From a virus, in the IMG/VR virus record IMGVR_UViG_3300035564_000211, positions 1-25,285 of that record: a stretch of DNA of 25,285 bases; one strand, written 5' to 3'. Positions 6,172-13,731 of this stretch are shown piece after piece (position 1 is the stretch's first letter; every line of letters starts with the position of its first letter). Both the position numbers and the translations under genes were made by a program. The notes under the pieces are model-generated. The model made no database searches, was not told the DNA's origin, and was given only the letters and a program-made list of their open reading frames with translations.

Positions 6172-6454
6172 CGAGCGAGCATATGAGAAGATGCGCTCAG
6201 ATATCATGGATATCGAGGCGCTACGTAAATTCGAACCATTCACTAGGTATTTCATTCGACGTCTGCGTGAGAAGCATGCTGCAGTTGTGGCGCGTCTCCA
6301 CGATGATCCAGTAGAAAAATGCTCACATGAGGAGCGCGAGATCCTTCGACGTCTTATGAAGGAGTACGAAGATATTATCGGGATGATGGCGCGCGAGGAA
6401 ACAACCTGTAAGGCGACCTTAACTCTGGCTGCTCTGGGGCCGCTGGCCAAATGA
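6155..6454 (+). CDS. hypothetical helical protein in repressor operon
   Basis: A 99-residue protein, almost wholly helical and charged, with EALRKFEPFTRYFIRRL and EEREILRRLMKEYEDII as main helices. The ATG at 6155 lies inside the end of the zinc-ribbon gene (17-base overlap); the frame is also open to an ATG at 6104, but that would give a long overlap. The 3' end overlaps the convergent receiver-domain gene by 36 bases, which is unusual. No domain is recognised, and there are no membrane segments. It is likely an early phage protein of the control operon. Confidence 0.62.
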   Translation: MEITDNERAYEKMRSDIMDIEALRKFEPFTRYFIRRLREKHAAVVARLHDDPVEKCSHEEREILRRLMKEYEDIIGMMAREETTCKATLTLAALGPLAK

Positions 6455-6919
6455 TTTCAGGCTAGCCGGCATTCGTACGTTATGCATCGCAAGAGCAAGT
6501 CGTACACTGTCGATAGTGATTGGTTTTTCATCAATGCAGACAGGACCGTATTCGGTGATTCCGGTCACGTTTAAGAACTGGCCTGATATGAGTACCACGG
6601 GCTGTGGTGGCCAGAGCTTGCGAATTTTCTCCAAGACTTCCATCCCGCTCAAATCTGGCAGTCTCATGTCGAGAAAAACTAGATCAAATGGATGGGTTGT
6701 AACGCCGCTTTCGAAGCGCCGCTCGTACATCTTTTGGTAGATCTCGACTGCGTTCTTGCCAGAGGTTGCTGTTTTCACGCTGAGCCCAAACGAAGTGAGC
6801 ATCTTTCGGATGACCTCTAGCAGCATGTCATCATCATCAACAACCATGATCTCAGGTGGAACAATCCAGTGGCGAACAAGGTCGTCGATCACCTGCACTG
6901 TATTGCTTGGGAGGCTCAT
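6419..6919 (-). CDS. stand-alone response-regulator receiver domain
   Basis: A 166-residue CheY-like protein. All residues of an active phosphoacceptor site are visible: the acidic cluster DDDD at 28-31 after MVV, phosphoacceptor Asp84 in LVFLDMRLPDLSG, Ser112 in VVLISGQ and Lys132 in DEKPI. There is no DNA-binding or enzymatic output domain; about 25 residues precede the domain and 20 Ser/Gln/Pro-rich ones follow. It should accept phosphate from a host histidine kinase and signal by protein contact. The ATG at 6919 lies 4 bases after the stop of the membrane-protein gene before it, which decides the start over a frame open to 7192. No kinase is encoded nearby. The 3' end overlaps the convergent gene by 36 bases. 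Confidence 0.88.
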   Translation of the reverse strand: MSLPSNTVQVIDDLVRHWIVPPEIMVVDDDDMLLEVIRKMLTSFGLSVKTATSGKNAVEIYQKMYERRFESGVTTHPFDLVFLDMRLPDLSGMEVLEKIRKLWPPQPVVLISGQFLNVTGITEYGPVCIDEKPITIDSVRLALAMHNVRMPASLKSFGQRPQSSQS

Positions 6920-6923
6920 GACA

Positions 6924-7286
6924 TTATGGGAAGAATTTCTTGAGGATAGCTTCGGATATCTTCGCCAGCAATCCGCTACCCAACGTGGTAACAATGAACA
7001 CAGCAATGCCTGAGTAAAGCGTGTAGCGCATTGTGAGCGATTTTTTCCACCTGCGCACGCGGATGAGTTCTGTTTCGAATTTACGTTGCTGGCGATTGGT
7101 CTCGATCGCCGCTTGAATGAGCCAGTCAACTTTTTGAGCGATGACATAAAATCCCAGTAGCAACTTCTGATCCCGTTTGTTGAAATCAGCAATGTCAGAC
7201 GCCGGTACGCTCGGAGAAAATTCAGGTGGTTTTAGCAAAGGCGTGGTGAGGTCGTCTTCAAGGACGTCTTCGTTTTCGGATGACAT
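6924..7286 (-). CDS. single-pass membrane protein, hypothetical
   Basis: A 120-residue protein with an acidic, Pro-rich N-terminus (1-30), an amphipathic helical middle with many basic residues (RKFETELIRVRRWKKSL, 68-84) and one membrane segment near the C-terminus at about 88-108 (LYSGIAVFIVTTLGSGLLA), ending KKFFP. The basic residues before the helix predict a cytoplasmic N-terminus. The shape suits a tail-anchored accessory protein or a class III-like holin, but no endolysin is present to support lysis. It lies between the two-helix membrane gene and the receiver gene, with 51- and 4-base gaps, so it could work with the receiver protein; that link is inference. Confidence 0.65.
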   Translation of the reverse strand: MSSENEDVLEDDLTTPLLKPPEFSPSVPASDIADFNKRDQKLLLGFYVIAQKVDWLIQAAIETNRQQRKFETELIRVRRWKKSLTMRYTLYSGIAVFIVTTLGSGLLAKISEAILKKFFP

Positions 7287-7337
7287 TGCTGGGAGGGTTA
7301 CTGTGCATGCTGTGCTGGAAATCGAATAGTTCCACCC

Positions 7338-8240
7338 TTAAAGCCGAAGATTTGCCTTTATCTTCTCGATGGCTGCCTGGGCAGTCTTGTCTCCGCCCCA
7401 CCAATTTTCGAGTAATTGCTCAGCATCTGCTGATCCTTTTATAGCCAGATGCTTGGCGTATTCACCGGCCGCAACGGCGTCGTGGAGCGTAGCGGAGGCG
7501 CCGCGAAGGCGCCATGAGACGATGAAGATAATAACGAGTAGCACGCCTATACCAATCAGTGCGGCCTTAAAGCGTTGCGCAAGTGTAACAGCGCCATCGG
7601 CCCAGTTCTTATTCTGTGCGGCCAGTTGTTCGGCATGGCCGGTGGTATTTACAATGGTGGTAGTCTGTGCAGCCAACTCGCTGGTAAGCGATGCTACGTG
7701 GGCATCAGCAGCCAATGCATGGGCATGCTCAGCGTCTTTGCCGACCGCGAGCGCCTCGGCATTCGCCCGAGCTTCCGCGAGCTGTTTCTCGATCTCAGCA
7801 TTGTGCTGGAGTAACGGTACAACCCGCTTTGCCCAAGCTATACGCTGCTCCGGCGTAGATTTGATACCGAGGGATGCATCCACAGAATCGCACATGCCAA
7901 TTGCGATGAGCGTATAGGGAGATGGGTTAGGATCGGCCTCAAGGAGCGCTTTACCTTGGCCATTGAAGTCGGAGGCGTTTTTGTCCATCTGATCTCGATC
8001 GGCGATTTCCTTGGCATGCGCGGCTGCGGCGACTGCGGCAGCAACCTTGGTTTCATCAGCCAAGCGCTTGGCTTCCTGTGCTTGTTTGTTGGCCTGATCT
8101 GTAGCGACGGCAATCTGATCTGCAACTTTCTTGTTCCTACTTGGCGCAGTGACTTTCTGATATGCCCATCCACTGACAACGATAAGGCCAATAACGGCCC
8201 ATGTGGCCGGATCTACTACACCTCGATTTGAGATTTTCAT
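7338..8240 (-). CDS. two-TM coiled-coil membrane protein
   Basis: A 300-residue protein. Membrane segment 1 is at residues 11-27 (PATWAVIGLIVVSGWAY), membrane segment 2 at about 226-244 (ALIGIGVLLVIIFIVSW). Between them lie long Ala/Lys/Glu/Gln-rich helices (35-92 and 147-222) that read as coiled coils, split by a Pro-containing break with one Cys near 105-125. The C-terminus is a further soluble helical tail. The ATG at 8240 overlaps the previous stop (ATGA) and fixes the start. The plan resembles chemoreceptors in outline (TM, long helices, TM), but the helices lie between the TMs and no HAMP or signalling tip is seen. A spanin or envelope-spanning role is also possible. Confidence 0.68.
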   Translation of the reverse strand: MKISNRGVVDPATWAVIGLIVVSGWAYQKVTAPSRNKKVADQIAVATDQANKQAQEAKRLADETKVAAAVAAAAHAKEIADRDQMDKNASDFNGQGKALLEADPNPSPYTLIAIGMCDSVDASLGIKSTPEQRIAWAKRVVPLLQHNAEIEKQLAEARANAEALAVGKDAEHAHALAADAHVASLTSELAAQTTTIVNTTGHAEQLAAQNKNWADGAVTLAQRFKAALIGIGVLLVIIFIVSWRLRGASATLHDAVAAGEYAKHLAIKGSADAEQLLENWWGGDKTAQAAIEKIKANLRL

Positions 8241-8809
8241 CGGAATAATCCTAGGCGACGTAGTTGATTGAAGATGCACCCTATCCATCGCCTGGGAAGG
8301 GGTAGCCATGGCCACGGGAAGGCAAACTTGTATGGTCCGGTGCCATTAATAAATGTGGGTTTATTATAGATGTAGCGAACTAAGATGGGTTCACCATCCT
8401 CAGGGATAAGTCCTAGAATCGTGCCTTCACAAGGATCATGGCATTGATCGCTCCAATTGTCCTGATCGAAGTCTACCTGACTTCCATGACCACGAACATA
8501 CCCAAGGAATCGATTATCATGGCATCCGCCCTTATTAGTGAAACCGTACTTGGTATTTTGGATATCCCATACCTCCGCTGTGAGAATGACTCGACTCGCT
8601 TGGTTATTGCAGTCGGCCGCTGATTCCGAGCCCCCAATTACTGTGCCATACTGGCCAAAGAAGTCATGCAGCTTCCCTGTGCATTTGATCGCTGACGTAT
8701 AGTTACCATCCTTATTCCCGATAGGAAATAGCTCGTGGACTTGTCGATGGTCATCCTCGCCTCCTATGTAGGAGATTAGATTAACATCGCATGTTCCATC
8801 TTGGTTCAC
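8237..8809 (-). CDS. cysteine-rich hypothetical protein
   Basis: A 190-residue protein with about seven Cys spread along its length and a high content of Gly, Asp and Asn, as in secreted or disulfide-bonded proteins, but no signal peptide is visible at this start. The tail is unusual: KFAFPWPWLPLPRRWIGC is Pro/Trp-rich and hydrophobic, followed by a basic end. Both ends are coupled to neighbours by ATGA overlaps (start 8809, stop 8237). No family is recognised. The body, with GGEDDHRQVHELFPIGNKDG, reads as a beta-rich domain of unknown function. Confidence 0.62.
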   Translation of the reverse strand: MNQDGTCDVNLISYIGGEDDHRQVHELFPIGNKDGNYTSAIKCTGKLHDFFGQYGTVIGGSESAADCNNQASRVILTAEVWDIQNTKYGFTNKGGCHDNRFLGYVRGHGSQVDFDQDNWSDQCHDPCEGTILGLIPEDGEPILVRYIYNKPTFINGTGPYKFAFPWPWLPLPRRWIGCIFNQLRRLGLFR

Positions 8810-9102
8810 TTTGGCTTTCCAACAAATTCGAGTTTTTCGATTAAGTCATTGGTCCACTTTGAAGTCGGGACCATCTCCTTAGCTAGGGCATGGGTAAATG
8901 CCTTTTTGCAGAGCTCAATATCAGGTTGGCAAAGTTCTACCTCGATGGGTAGCTCGGTATCTGATCCGTCCTTTATTGCTGGGAGCGTTTCGACCAAGAG
9001 CTTACCGCCACGGTATATTTCCTCGATATCTTTTGTCCATCCAGGGAATGTTATGACTTGCTTTAGGAGGTTTATCGTCTGCGCCTTCAGAGTATATTTC
9101 AT
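8806..9102 (-). CDS. hypothetical small protein, first in accessory operon
   Basis: A 98-residue mixed alpha/beta protein (MKYTLKAQTINLLKQV at the start, then WTKDIEEIYRGGKLLVETL and KWTNDLIEKLEFVGKPK at the end). No domain, signal peptide or membrane segment is recognised. It follows a 179-base gap after the tail-fibre stop and is the first of five closely spaced minus-strand genes, so a promoter may lie in that gap; I found no convincing one. It is coupled to the next gene by ATGA. Confidence 0.6.
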   Translation of the reverse strand: MKYTLKAQTINLLKQVITFPGWTKDIEEIYRGGKLLVETLPAIKDGSDTELPIEVELCQPDIELCKKAFTHALAKEMVPTSKWTNDLIEKLEFVGKPK

Positions 9103-9281
9103 GGGTTATGGATTGGGCTATGGGTTGAAATAGTTCCAGCAAAATCTTGTGTAGCCTGCAAGCGATGCGCGATAACACTGTTTATCAAGTTGTCCTTGTT
9201 ATAGATAATCTCAATACACATATTACACGACGGATGCTAAGCACATAAAGTGGTTTTGTATCAAGTGATTTTGGCATGGTA

Positions 9282-12098
9282 TTAAGCTGTTAAGAGGTCA
9301 TAGGGGATGCCGTTAATTTCTACGCGAACCCTACCGGCCTGTACGGCAATGCCAGAGGTGTAACCCCCAAGTTTCCACGGCTGGGCGGTGCCGCCGGACG
9401 GGGACGCGGTTGTTATAGCGCCGGACGACGATATGGATAAGGCGGTTACGCCACTCGCATACACAAACTCATAAGGGACGGATGTTCCGTTGAAGAATCT
9501 GAAGAAATTTGCGGGCGCCCAGTTTATAGTACCATCCGCGCTTTGTGCGTTTAGGACTATTTGTGAGCCGCCGCCAGTTCCGGTATTGACTACGCTAACT
9601 AAATTATACGCAGAGGGTTTGTTATCCGAACAGAAAAGGGCTTTGAAATTCGGGGCGGCACTTGTCCGTATATCCTGAATAGTATCCAGTATCCCCCCGG
9701 TGATCGCTAAAGAGTTTCCGGTGCTCAATGCCGCTAGCGTATTCGACGCACTCGCATAAAGCATTTTCCCGCTAGCGAGACCAGTCAATCCGGTACCACC
9801 ATTGGTAACTCCGATTGCTGTACCACTCCACGTACCAGCTGCGATTGTTCCAAAACTTATCTGATTATTTGATCTATTTACCGAGAATGCATTGGCTGTA
9901 AGATTTATATTGTAGAGACCAAATGCATCTACACCGCCGATATGGCTAATTAGTGACCACTCCTGAACATTATTAGACTCAAGTAGTAGACCGGCAGAGT
10001 TGTTTGTTACGTCAGCGTTGAGCGTGAGCGTTGCGTATCCTATGCCACGAGAGTCGATAGTAACGCCAGTAAAGGTGGGCGCGCCCGTTGTACGCAGATC
10101 TTGGGGCGTGCGCAGTTCTGAACTTGTGACCGTCATTCCATACCCAAGCGAAATTGCTCCCAATGTATTTGAAGCCGTACTCCATAAAAGCTTGCTAGCG
10201 GCAATGGTAGTCAAGCCGGTACCTCCACGAATCACATTGAGCGCCGCTTCTGATAGAACATCTCCAGTATCGTTTTCATAGAGGGCGCCCGCTGAGTAGC
10301 TGGTTAGTCTAAAGTTTCCATTTGCTGTAAGATTAGAAAATGAAGGAGATGCCGTTGATTTAACGCTCTGATCGAACCAGTCTGCTAGCGTTGGGTTGCC
10401 AGTGAGCTTGATCGTTCGTGCTGCGTTAACTACATCGAACGTCAGCGTTCTACCGGCCATCAACGCTGTAGATGATGTGGCTGCAAACGTTAGGTCAAAA
10501 GCTGCGCTTGTATCGCGTATCGCAAGCCCTGTGAGCCCAGCAAGCGTGCCGCTCGTGAATGCGGCTGCGTTTGTAACGACCAGTGTTCCATCGCTGCTTG
10601 TTGTTGTGATGAATCCATTCGTCGTAAGCGATCCGAGTTTCTTATTTGTAAGCGATTCAGCGCCGGCCAGCGTAGCCAATGTACCCGTAGTTGGAAGTGT
10701 GATACTGGTAGCAGCTGTAGCTGTCAGTGTGGTGGCGAAGGCCCCTGATGTGGTAAGATTTCCTCCGAGCGTTATTGTCTTACCTGTATTCGCCACTCCA
10801 GTACCACCATACTGGCCGGCGATAACAGACGCATTCCATGTGCCTGTCGCGATTGTGCCTAGCGTTGTAAGATTTGTAGATCCAGCCCATGTACTCAGTG
10901 CTGTGTTTTCGACAGCGCTAAGGCCAACATCTGATTTCGTTGGAGTTGAGTAGGAGAGTACTCCGGCCCCATCGTTGTGTAGCCATCCTGATGCGTTTGC
11001 TAGCGAACCGAATGATACAACATTGGCTGGTTTACCACTCAGGCTACCCCATGTCCCGTCGAAGCTGCTTGTACCGGCACCGATAGCCGTGCGAAAACTA
11101 GATGCATCTAGGGTTGAAACTGTATTGTCGGCGTTGATTCTCGGGAAAGTGATCGCCGAAGGATTGGCGAGCGTGAAAAGATTTTGGCCAACTGTAGTGC
11201 CTCCTAGATTTCCACGTGCTGTACCGGCATTAGCGATATCACTTAGGTTGCTAGCGGCTACCAGTTGTAGCGAATTAGCTACGTTGCCTAGCCCGACATC
11301 TGACTTGGTAACGGTTACATCCGAGCTGAGCGCGTGCCCATTTACCTGTCGTGTAGTTGGTACACCACCTAGTCCAGCCAGTGTGATAGCAGCAGCAGCG
11401 CCTGCAGGGTCAGCTCCTACTTCAGTATATGTATATGATGGCTTAGTGGGGGCTTTTGCCCATGCATAGACATCACTTGCAGGGCGAGCATCAGAAAGTC
11501 GAGCGTCATTGCCGACGCATGCTGTTGATCCGCTAGTTCCAAATCCAGGAAAGCTTACTGTACTTGATGGAGCTGCGCCTACATCGGAATACGTAGGCGT
11601 TGAATACGAGAGTACGCCGGCTCCATCATTGTGAAGCCAACCAATGGAGTTAGCTAAAGCAGAGAATGCTGAAAGTTTTGTATTTAGCGGTTGGTATATT
11701 GAGCTAAGATCGGGGAGATCGGTTGATCCGATGGTTCTGAATGTTGGCGCAGTGTCGGCCCCACTTGTTGGCCCAGCAAGAAATGTTTTCTGGGCTTGAT
11801 TAGTTAACGAGAATGTCAGCGCAGGTGTAGTGGTCGATGTGGCAACACTCGTGCTAAATAGCGGAGAAAGATTCCCGGCAGAGAAATTGGTGACTGTACC
11901 AGACCCTCCTCCACCACCTGTGGCGCTCAGAATGTTACCAACAAGCGTAATATTTGCACCAATTGAAACTTTGACCGGCCGCTTATTTGAATCAAATCCC
12001 CAGAGCGAATTTGCCTCTGGGGTGATAAATCTGTCTTCGTAGGCCGGGTGTGGCGTTACGTGTGTGGCCTGTGAAACTTTTACATCATCGACATTCAC
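9282..12098 (-). CDS. phage tail fibre protein
   Basis: A 938-residue Ser/Thr/Ala/Gly-rich protein with the repeat style of side tail fibres: SDVGLGNVANS and TKSDVGLSAVENT-type segments (as in lambda/Mu fibres), repeated GGTGL motifs each followed by a SxTLAAIS-like stretch, and alternate TxAPxFxxL units. The 17-residue unit GWLHNDGAGVLSYSTPT appears twice. Such proteins form trimeric shafts with a C-terminal host-binding tip; here the last 150 residues are non-repetitive and likely the tip. The start is GTG at 12098, directly after the stop of the previous gene. The repeats are similar at DNA level too, so unit gain or loss by recombination is plausible. Confidence 0.85.
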   Translation of the reverse strand: MNVDDVKVSQATHVTPHPAYEDRFITPEANSLWGFDSNKRPVKVSIGANITLVGNILSATGGGGGSGTVTNFSAGNLSPLFSTSVATSTTTPALTFSLTNQAQKTFLAGPTSGADTAPTFRTIGSTDLPDLSSIYQPLNTKLSAFSALANSIGWLHNDGAGVLSYSTPTYSDVGAAPSSTVSFPGFGTSGSTACVGNDARLSDARPASDVYAWAKAPTKPSYTYTEVGADPAGAAAAITLAGLGGVPTTRQVNGHALSSDVTVTKSDVGLGNVANSLQLVAASNLSDIANAGTARGNLGGTTVGQNLFTLANPSAITFPRINADNTVSTLDASSFRTAIGAGTSSFDGTWGSLSGKPANVVSFGSLANASGWLHNDGAGVLSYSTPTKSDVGLSAVENTALSTWAGSTNLTTLGTIATGTWNASVIAGQYGGTGVANTGKTITLGGNLTTSGAFATTLTATAATSITLPTTGTLATLAGAESLTNKKLGSLTTNGFITTTSSDGTLVVTNAAAFTSGTLAGLTGLAIRDTSAAFDLTFAATSSTALMAGRTLTFDVVNAARTIKLTGNPTLADWFDQSVKSTASPSFSNLTANGNFRLTSYSAGALYENDTGDVLSEAALNVIRGGTGLTTIAASKLLWSTASNTLGAISLGYGMTVTSSELRTPQDLRTTGAPTFTGVTIDSRGIGYATLTLNADVTNNSAGLLLESNNVQEWSLISHIGGVDAFGLYNINLTANAFSVNRSNNQISFGTIAAGTWSGTAIGVTNGGTGLTGLASGKMLYASASNTLAALSTGNSLAITGGILDTIQDIRTSAAPNFKALFCSDNKPSAYNLVSVVNTGTGGGSQIVLNAQSADGTINWAPANFFRFFNGTSVPYEFVYASGVTALSISSSGAITTASPSGGTAQPWKLGGYTSGIAVQAGRVRVEINGIPYDLLTA
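10938..10988 (-). repeat. tail-fibre repeat unit, second copy
   Basis: These 51 bases encode the same 17 residues (GWLHNDGAGVLSYSTPT) as 11592-11642, but with many synonymous differences, so the protein sequence has been conserved while the DNA drifted. Confidence 0.75.
11592..11642 (-). repeat. tail-fibre repeat unit, first copy
   Basis: Encodes GWLHNDGAGVLSYSTPT, identical in protein to 10938-10988 and 654 bases away. Both are followed by a SDVG motif, so the duplicated module is longer than the exact match. Confidence 0.75.
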
Positions 12099-12383
12099 TC
12101 AGGTTGAGGCTTTAAACCAGACCTTTGCGTTGGTTAAGTCGTTGTAATCATTTGGCCTCTGAACGCCTTCAGACGTTGCAGCTGTGCTCGCTAGCAATTG
12201 CCATGTCTGAGAAGTGCCATCAGATGCCTGGACCCAGTAACGAAGCGCAGGCGCAATCAGGTTAACCGTAGCCACAGCCGCGAGATCAGCCAGCGATGTG
12301 ATCCCTGTATCGATCGATGCTGATGGCCCGGAACCTGGTGTGCCGGGTGGATTGTAGACTGCGCGGCCTGGGCGGGTTTTCAT
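12099..12383 (-). CDS. fibre-associated small virion protein
   Basis: A 94-residue protein. After a Pro/Gly-rich start (YNPPGTPGSGPSASID) comes a segment with LIAPALRYWVQASDGTSQTW and QRPNDYNDLTNAKVW, a pattern I associate with small phage fibre or adhesin-like proteins that state a value and a covering DYxxxTNxxVW repeat. It lies directly between two fibre-type genes, its stop abutting the tail-fibre GTG, so a virion role near the fibre is likely. The exact role is unknown. Confidence 0.62.
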   Translation of the reverse strand: MKTRPGRAVYNPPGTPGSGPSASIDTGITSLADLAAVATVNLIAPALRYWVQASDGTSQTWQLLASTAATSEGVQRPNDYNDLTNAKVWFKAST

Positions 12384-12384
12384 T

Positions 12385-13311
12385 TTACTTGTAGAATACT
12401 ACTACGTCTGGAGCGGTACCAGGCGTGCCAGTTGAAGTTGGTGTAGTGCTTGCACCGATACCGATTCCAGTAGCATGATTGGCGAGCGCTATATCACCAA
12501 CTGGAATGAATATCTGTTGGGATGCCAAGACTGGAACCCACCACGTAACTGAAGTTCCAAGTGTTGGGGTACCAGCCGTATTGTAAAACTGTATGTAGAG
12601 AGTAGCTGCAGTTTTGTTAGCGATGGCCATGCCGTAAACACTGCCAGCACTGGCTTTGATGTTTGCCACCGTAAGGCCAGTAGCAAGTCCTACAGATGCC
12701 GCATTGATGGCTGCCGTAGTGGGTAGGCCAGCGGAGGCTACTTTATTCGTAGTTCCATCGGTAGTTTGGTCTACGCCAGTTTTTCCGATGATAGCTGACC
12801 CAGCGACAAGCACTGGGGCAGTTGCGATAGAAACAGGTTGTGTACCCTGCCAGAAAGTACCCGATACGGGAACGGCAGATTGGTTACTTGCTATGACTAC
12901 CGGCATTGAAGCAGCCATGAGCGCTTGCCCGAGAGCAGCTAACTTAGCATTGAGTGCCGCAAGTGTCGTTTGAGTGGCAAAATCTTTCCCAGCGATCGTA
13001 GCCAGATTGCCGCCTTCAGTTGCAGGCGCGGCGATTATCTTTGCCAGAATAGCCGCAAGGGTAGTCTGGGTTGCGAAGTCTTTACCTGCAATTGTCGCAA
13101 GAGACGTGTTCCCTGTATCCTGTTTGGCTGATGTAGAGGCCGAACCAAAGAAAGCCGTGGTTGCTGCTAAGTATCGCTTGAAAAGTGCGATGAGTGAAAA
13201 TGTTCCAGAATCAGATGCCGCTGCTGAATCTGACGGCAATCCAATACAGTCTGATGCCGGCGTGAAGTTAAGAGGCGCTCCGTTCCCGTCTTTAATAGGT
13301 ATAGATGACAT
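12385..13311 (-). CDS. structural protein with coiled repeats, fibre or baseplate-like
   Basis: A 308-residue protein. Residues about 62-128 hold repeats of LATIAGKDFATQTTLAA, with STSAKQDTGNTS before them, which read as a trimeric coiled-coil spacer. The middle has the phrase MPVVIASNQSAVPVSG, a recurrent motif in phage virion proteins, and the last 120 residues are a beta-rich domain (SVYGMAIANKTAATLYIQFYN, roughly) ending in VVVFYK. It lies upstream of the fibre genes with a one-base gap. I infer a virion protein attached to the tail; no specific family is assigned. Confidence 0.68.
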   Translation of the reverse strand: MSSIPIKDGNGAPLNFTPASDCIGLPSDSAAASDSGTFSLIALFKRYLAATTAFFGSASTSAKQDTGNTSLATIAGKDFATQTTLAAILAKIIAAPATEGGNLATIAGKDFATQTTLAALNAKLAALGQALMAASMPVVIASNQSAVPVSGTFWQGTQPVSIATAPVLVAGSAIIGKTGVDQTTDGTTNKVASAGLPTTAAINAASVGLATGLTVANIKASAGSVYGMAIANKTAATLYIQFYNTAGTPTLGTSVTWWVPVLASQQIFIPVGDIALANHATGIGIGASTTPTSTGTPGTAPDVVVFYK

Positions 13312-13315
13312 GGTG

Positions 13316-13441
13316 TTATTCTAGTATGATGTTAGCTGAGTTGGAGGATATGCTAAAATTCATTGACGGAGGCGGGCACCGATCATCTCCACCGCAACAC
13401 GAGCAGACGGATACACCTAGTTTTGTGCCTTGGGATGGCAT
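13316..13441 (-). CDS. 41-residue cysteine-rich microprotein
   Basis: A short frame: ATG at 13441, TAA at 13318-13316. Its ATG shares one base with the stop of the previous gene (TAATG), and it fills the gap before the next gene, ending 4 bases short of that start. The peptide has the cluster VCSCCGGDDRCPPP (four Cys, a possible metal site) and then a Ser/Asn-rich tail. Coupling and gap-filling are the support; the length alone would not be. Function unknown. Confidence 0.5.
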   Translation of the reverse strand: MPSQGTKLGVSVCSCCGGDDRCPPPSMNFSISSNSANIILE

Positions 13442-13728
13442 TAGCTGTTGTAGGCTATTACTGAACCAGTTGCTAGAGTTATCGCTGAAAAGTGGCCATA
13501 GATTGTAGCGCCAGCAGCGAGTACTATGCTTGCCATATCTGCTCCGTTATTTTCTTTGCATGTTAGCACTGAGAATGTGCATGCAGTTATGCATTGAATT
13601 GCCGACCATGATCCAGTTTTTGCGCTTGTGTCGTTGATGAAAGTAATTCCGCTCTCCCCTTGGAGATTGGCTACGTAGACAAGTTGTGCGGCAGACTTTG
13701 CGGCATTGTTGTATAGTCGATTGCTCAT
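13441..13728 (-). CDS. small virion protein, decoration or tail type
   Basis: A 95-residue beta-rich protein. The central and end motifs TGSWSAIQCITACTFSVLT and ATIYGHFSAITLATGSVIAY follow a pattern common in small phage structural proteins: a W-xx-IQ strand, then an IYG strand, then a GSVIAY end. It lies between the connector-like genes and the fibre genes, 3 bases after the previous stop, and its TAA overlaps the start of a 41-residue frame. A capsid-decoration or tail-collar role is plausible. Confidence 0.65.
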   Translation of the reverse strand: MSNRLYNNAAKSAAQLVYVANLQGESGITFINDTSAKTGSWSAIQCITACTFSVLTCKENNGADMASIVLAAGATIYGHFSAITLATGSVIAYNS

Positions 13729-13731
13729 GAT

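Noticed and set aside
7369-7917. 182-residue plus-strand frame inside the coiled-coil membrane gene
   Set aside because: Ala/Ser/Cys-rich mirror of the Ala-rich minus-strand coiled coil; no support of its own.
6924-8240. Holin/spanin lysis cassette
   Set aside because: Topology allows it, but no endolysin, lysozyme or amidase motif occurs in the window, so lysis roles are left only as alternatives.
9103-9281. Terminator or promoter in the 179-base gap after the tail fibre
   Set aside because: No stem with U-run and no convincing -35/-10 pair found; only short GGGTTATGG/GGGCTATGG-type repeats near 9104-9126.
10396-10953. 185-residue plus-strand frame inside the tail fibre gene
   Set aside because: Val/Ala/Ser-rich antisense shadow of the repetitive fibre frame, with no domain or start signal.
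10975-11469. 164-residue plus-strand frame inside the tail fibre gene
   Set aside because: Antisense to the fibre repeats, no recognisable motif.
13305-13508. 67-residue plus-strand frame near the small virion gene
   Set aside because: Lies opposite two coupled minus-strand genes and has no motif.
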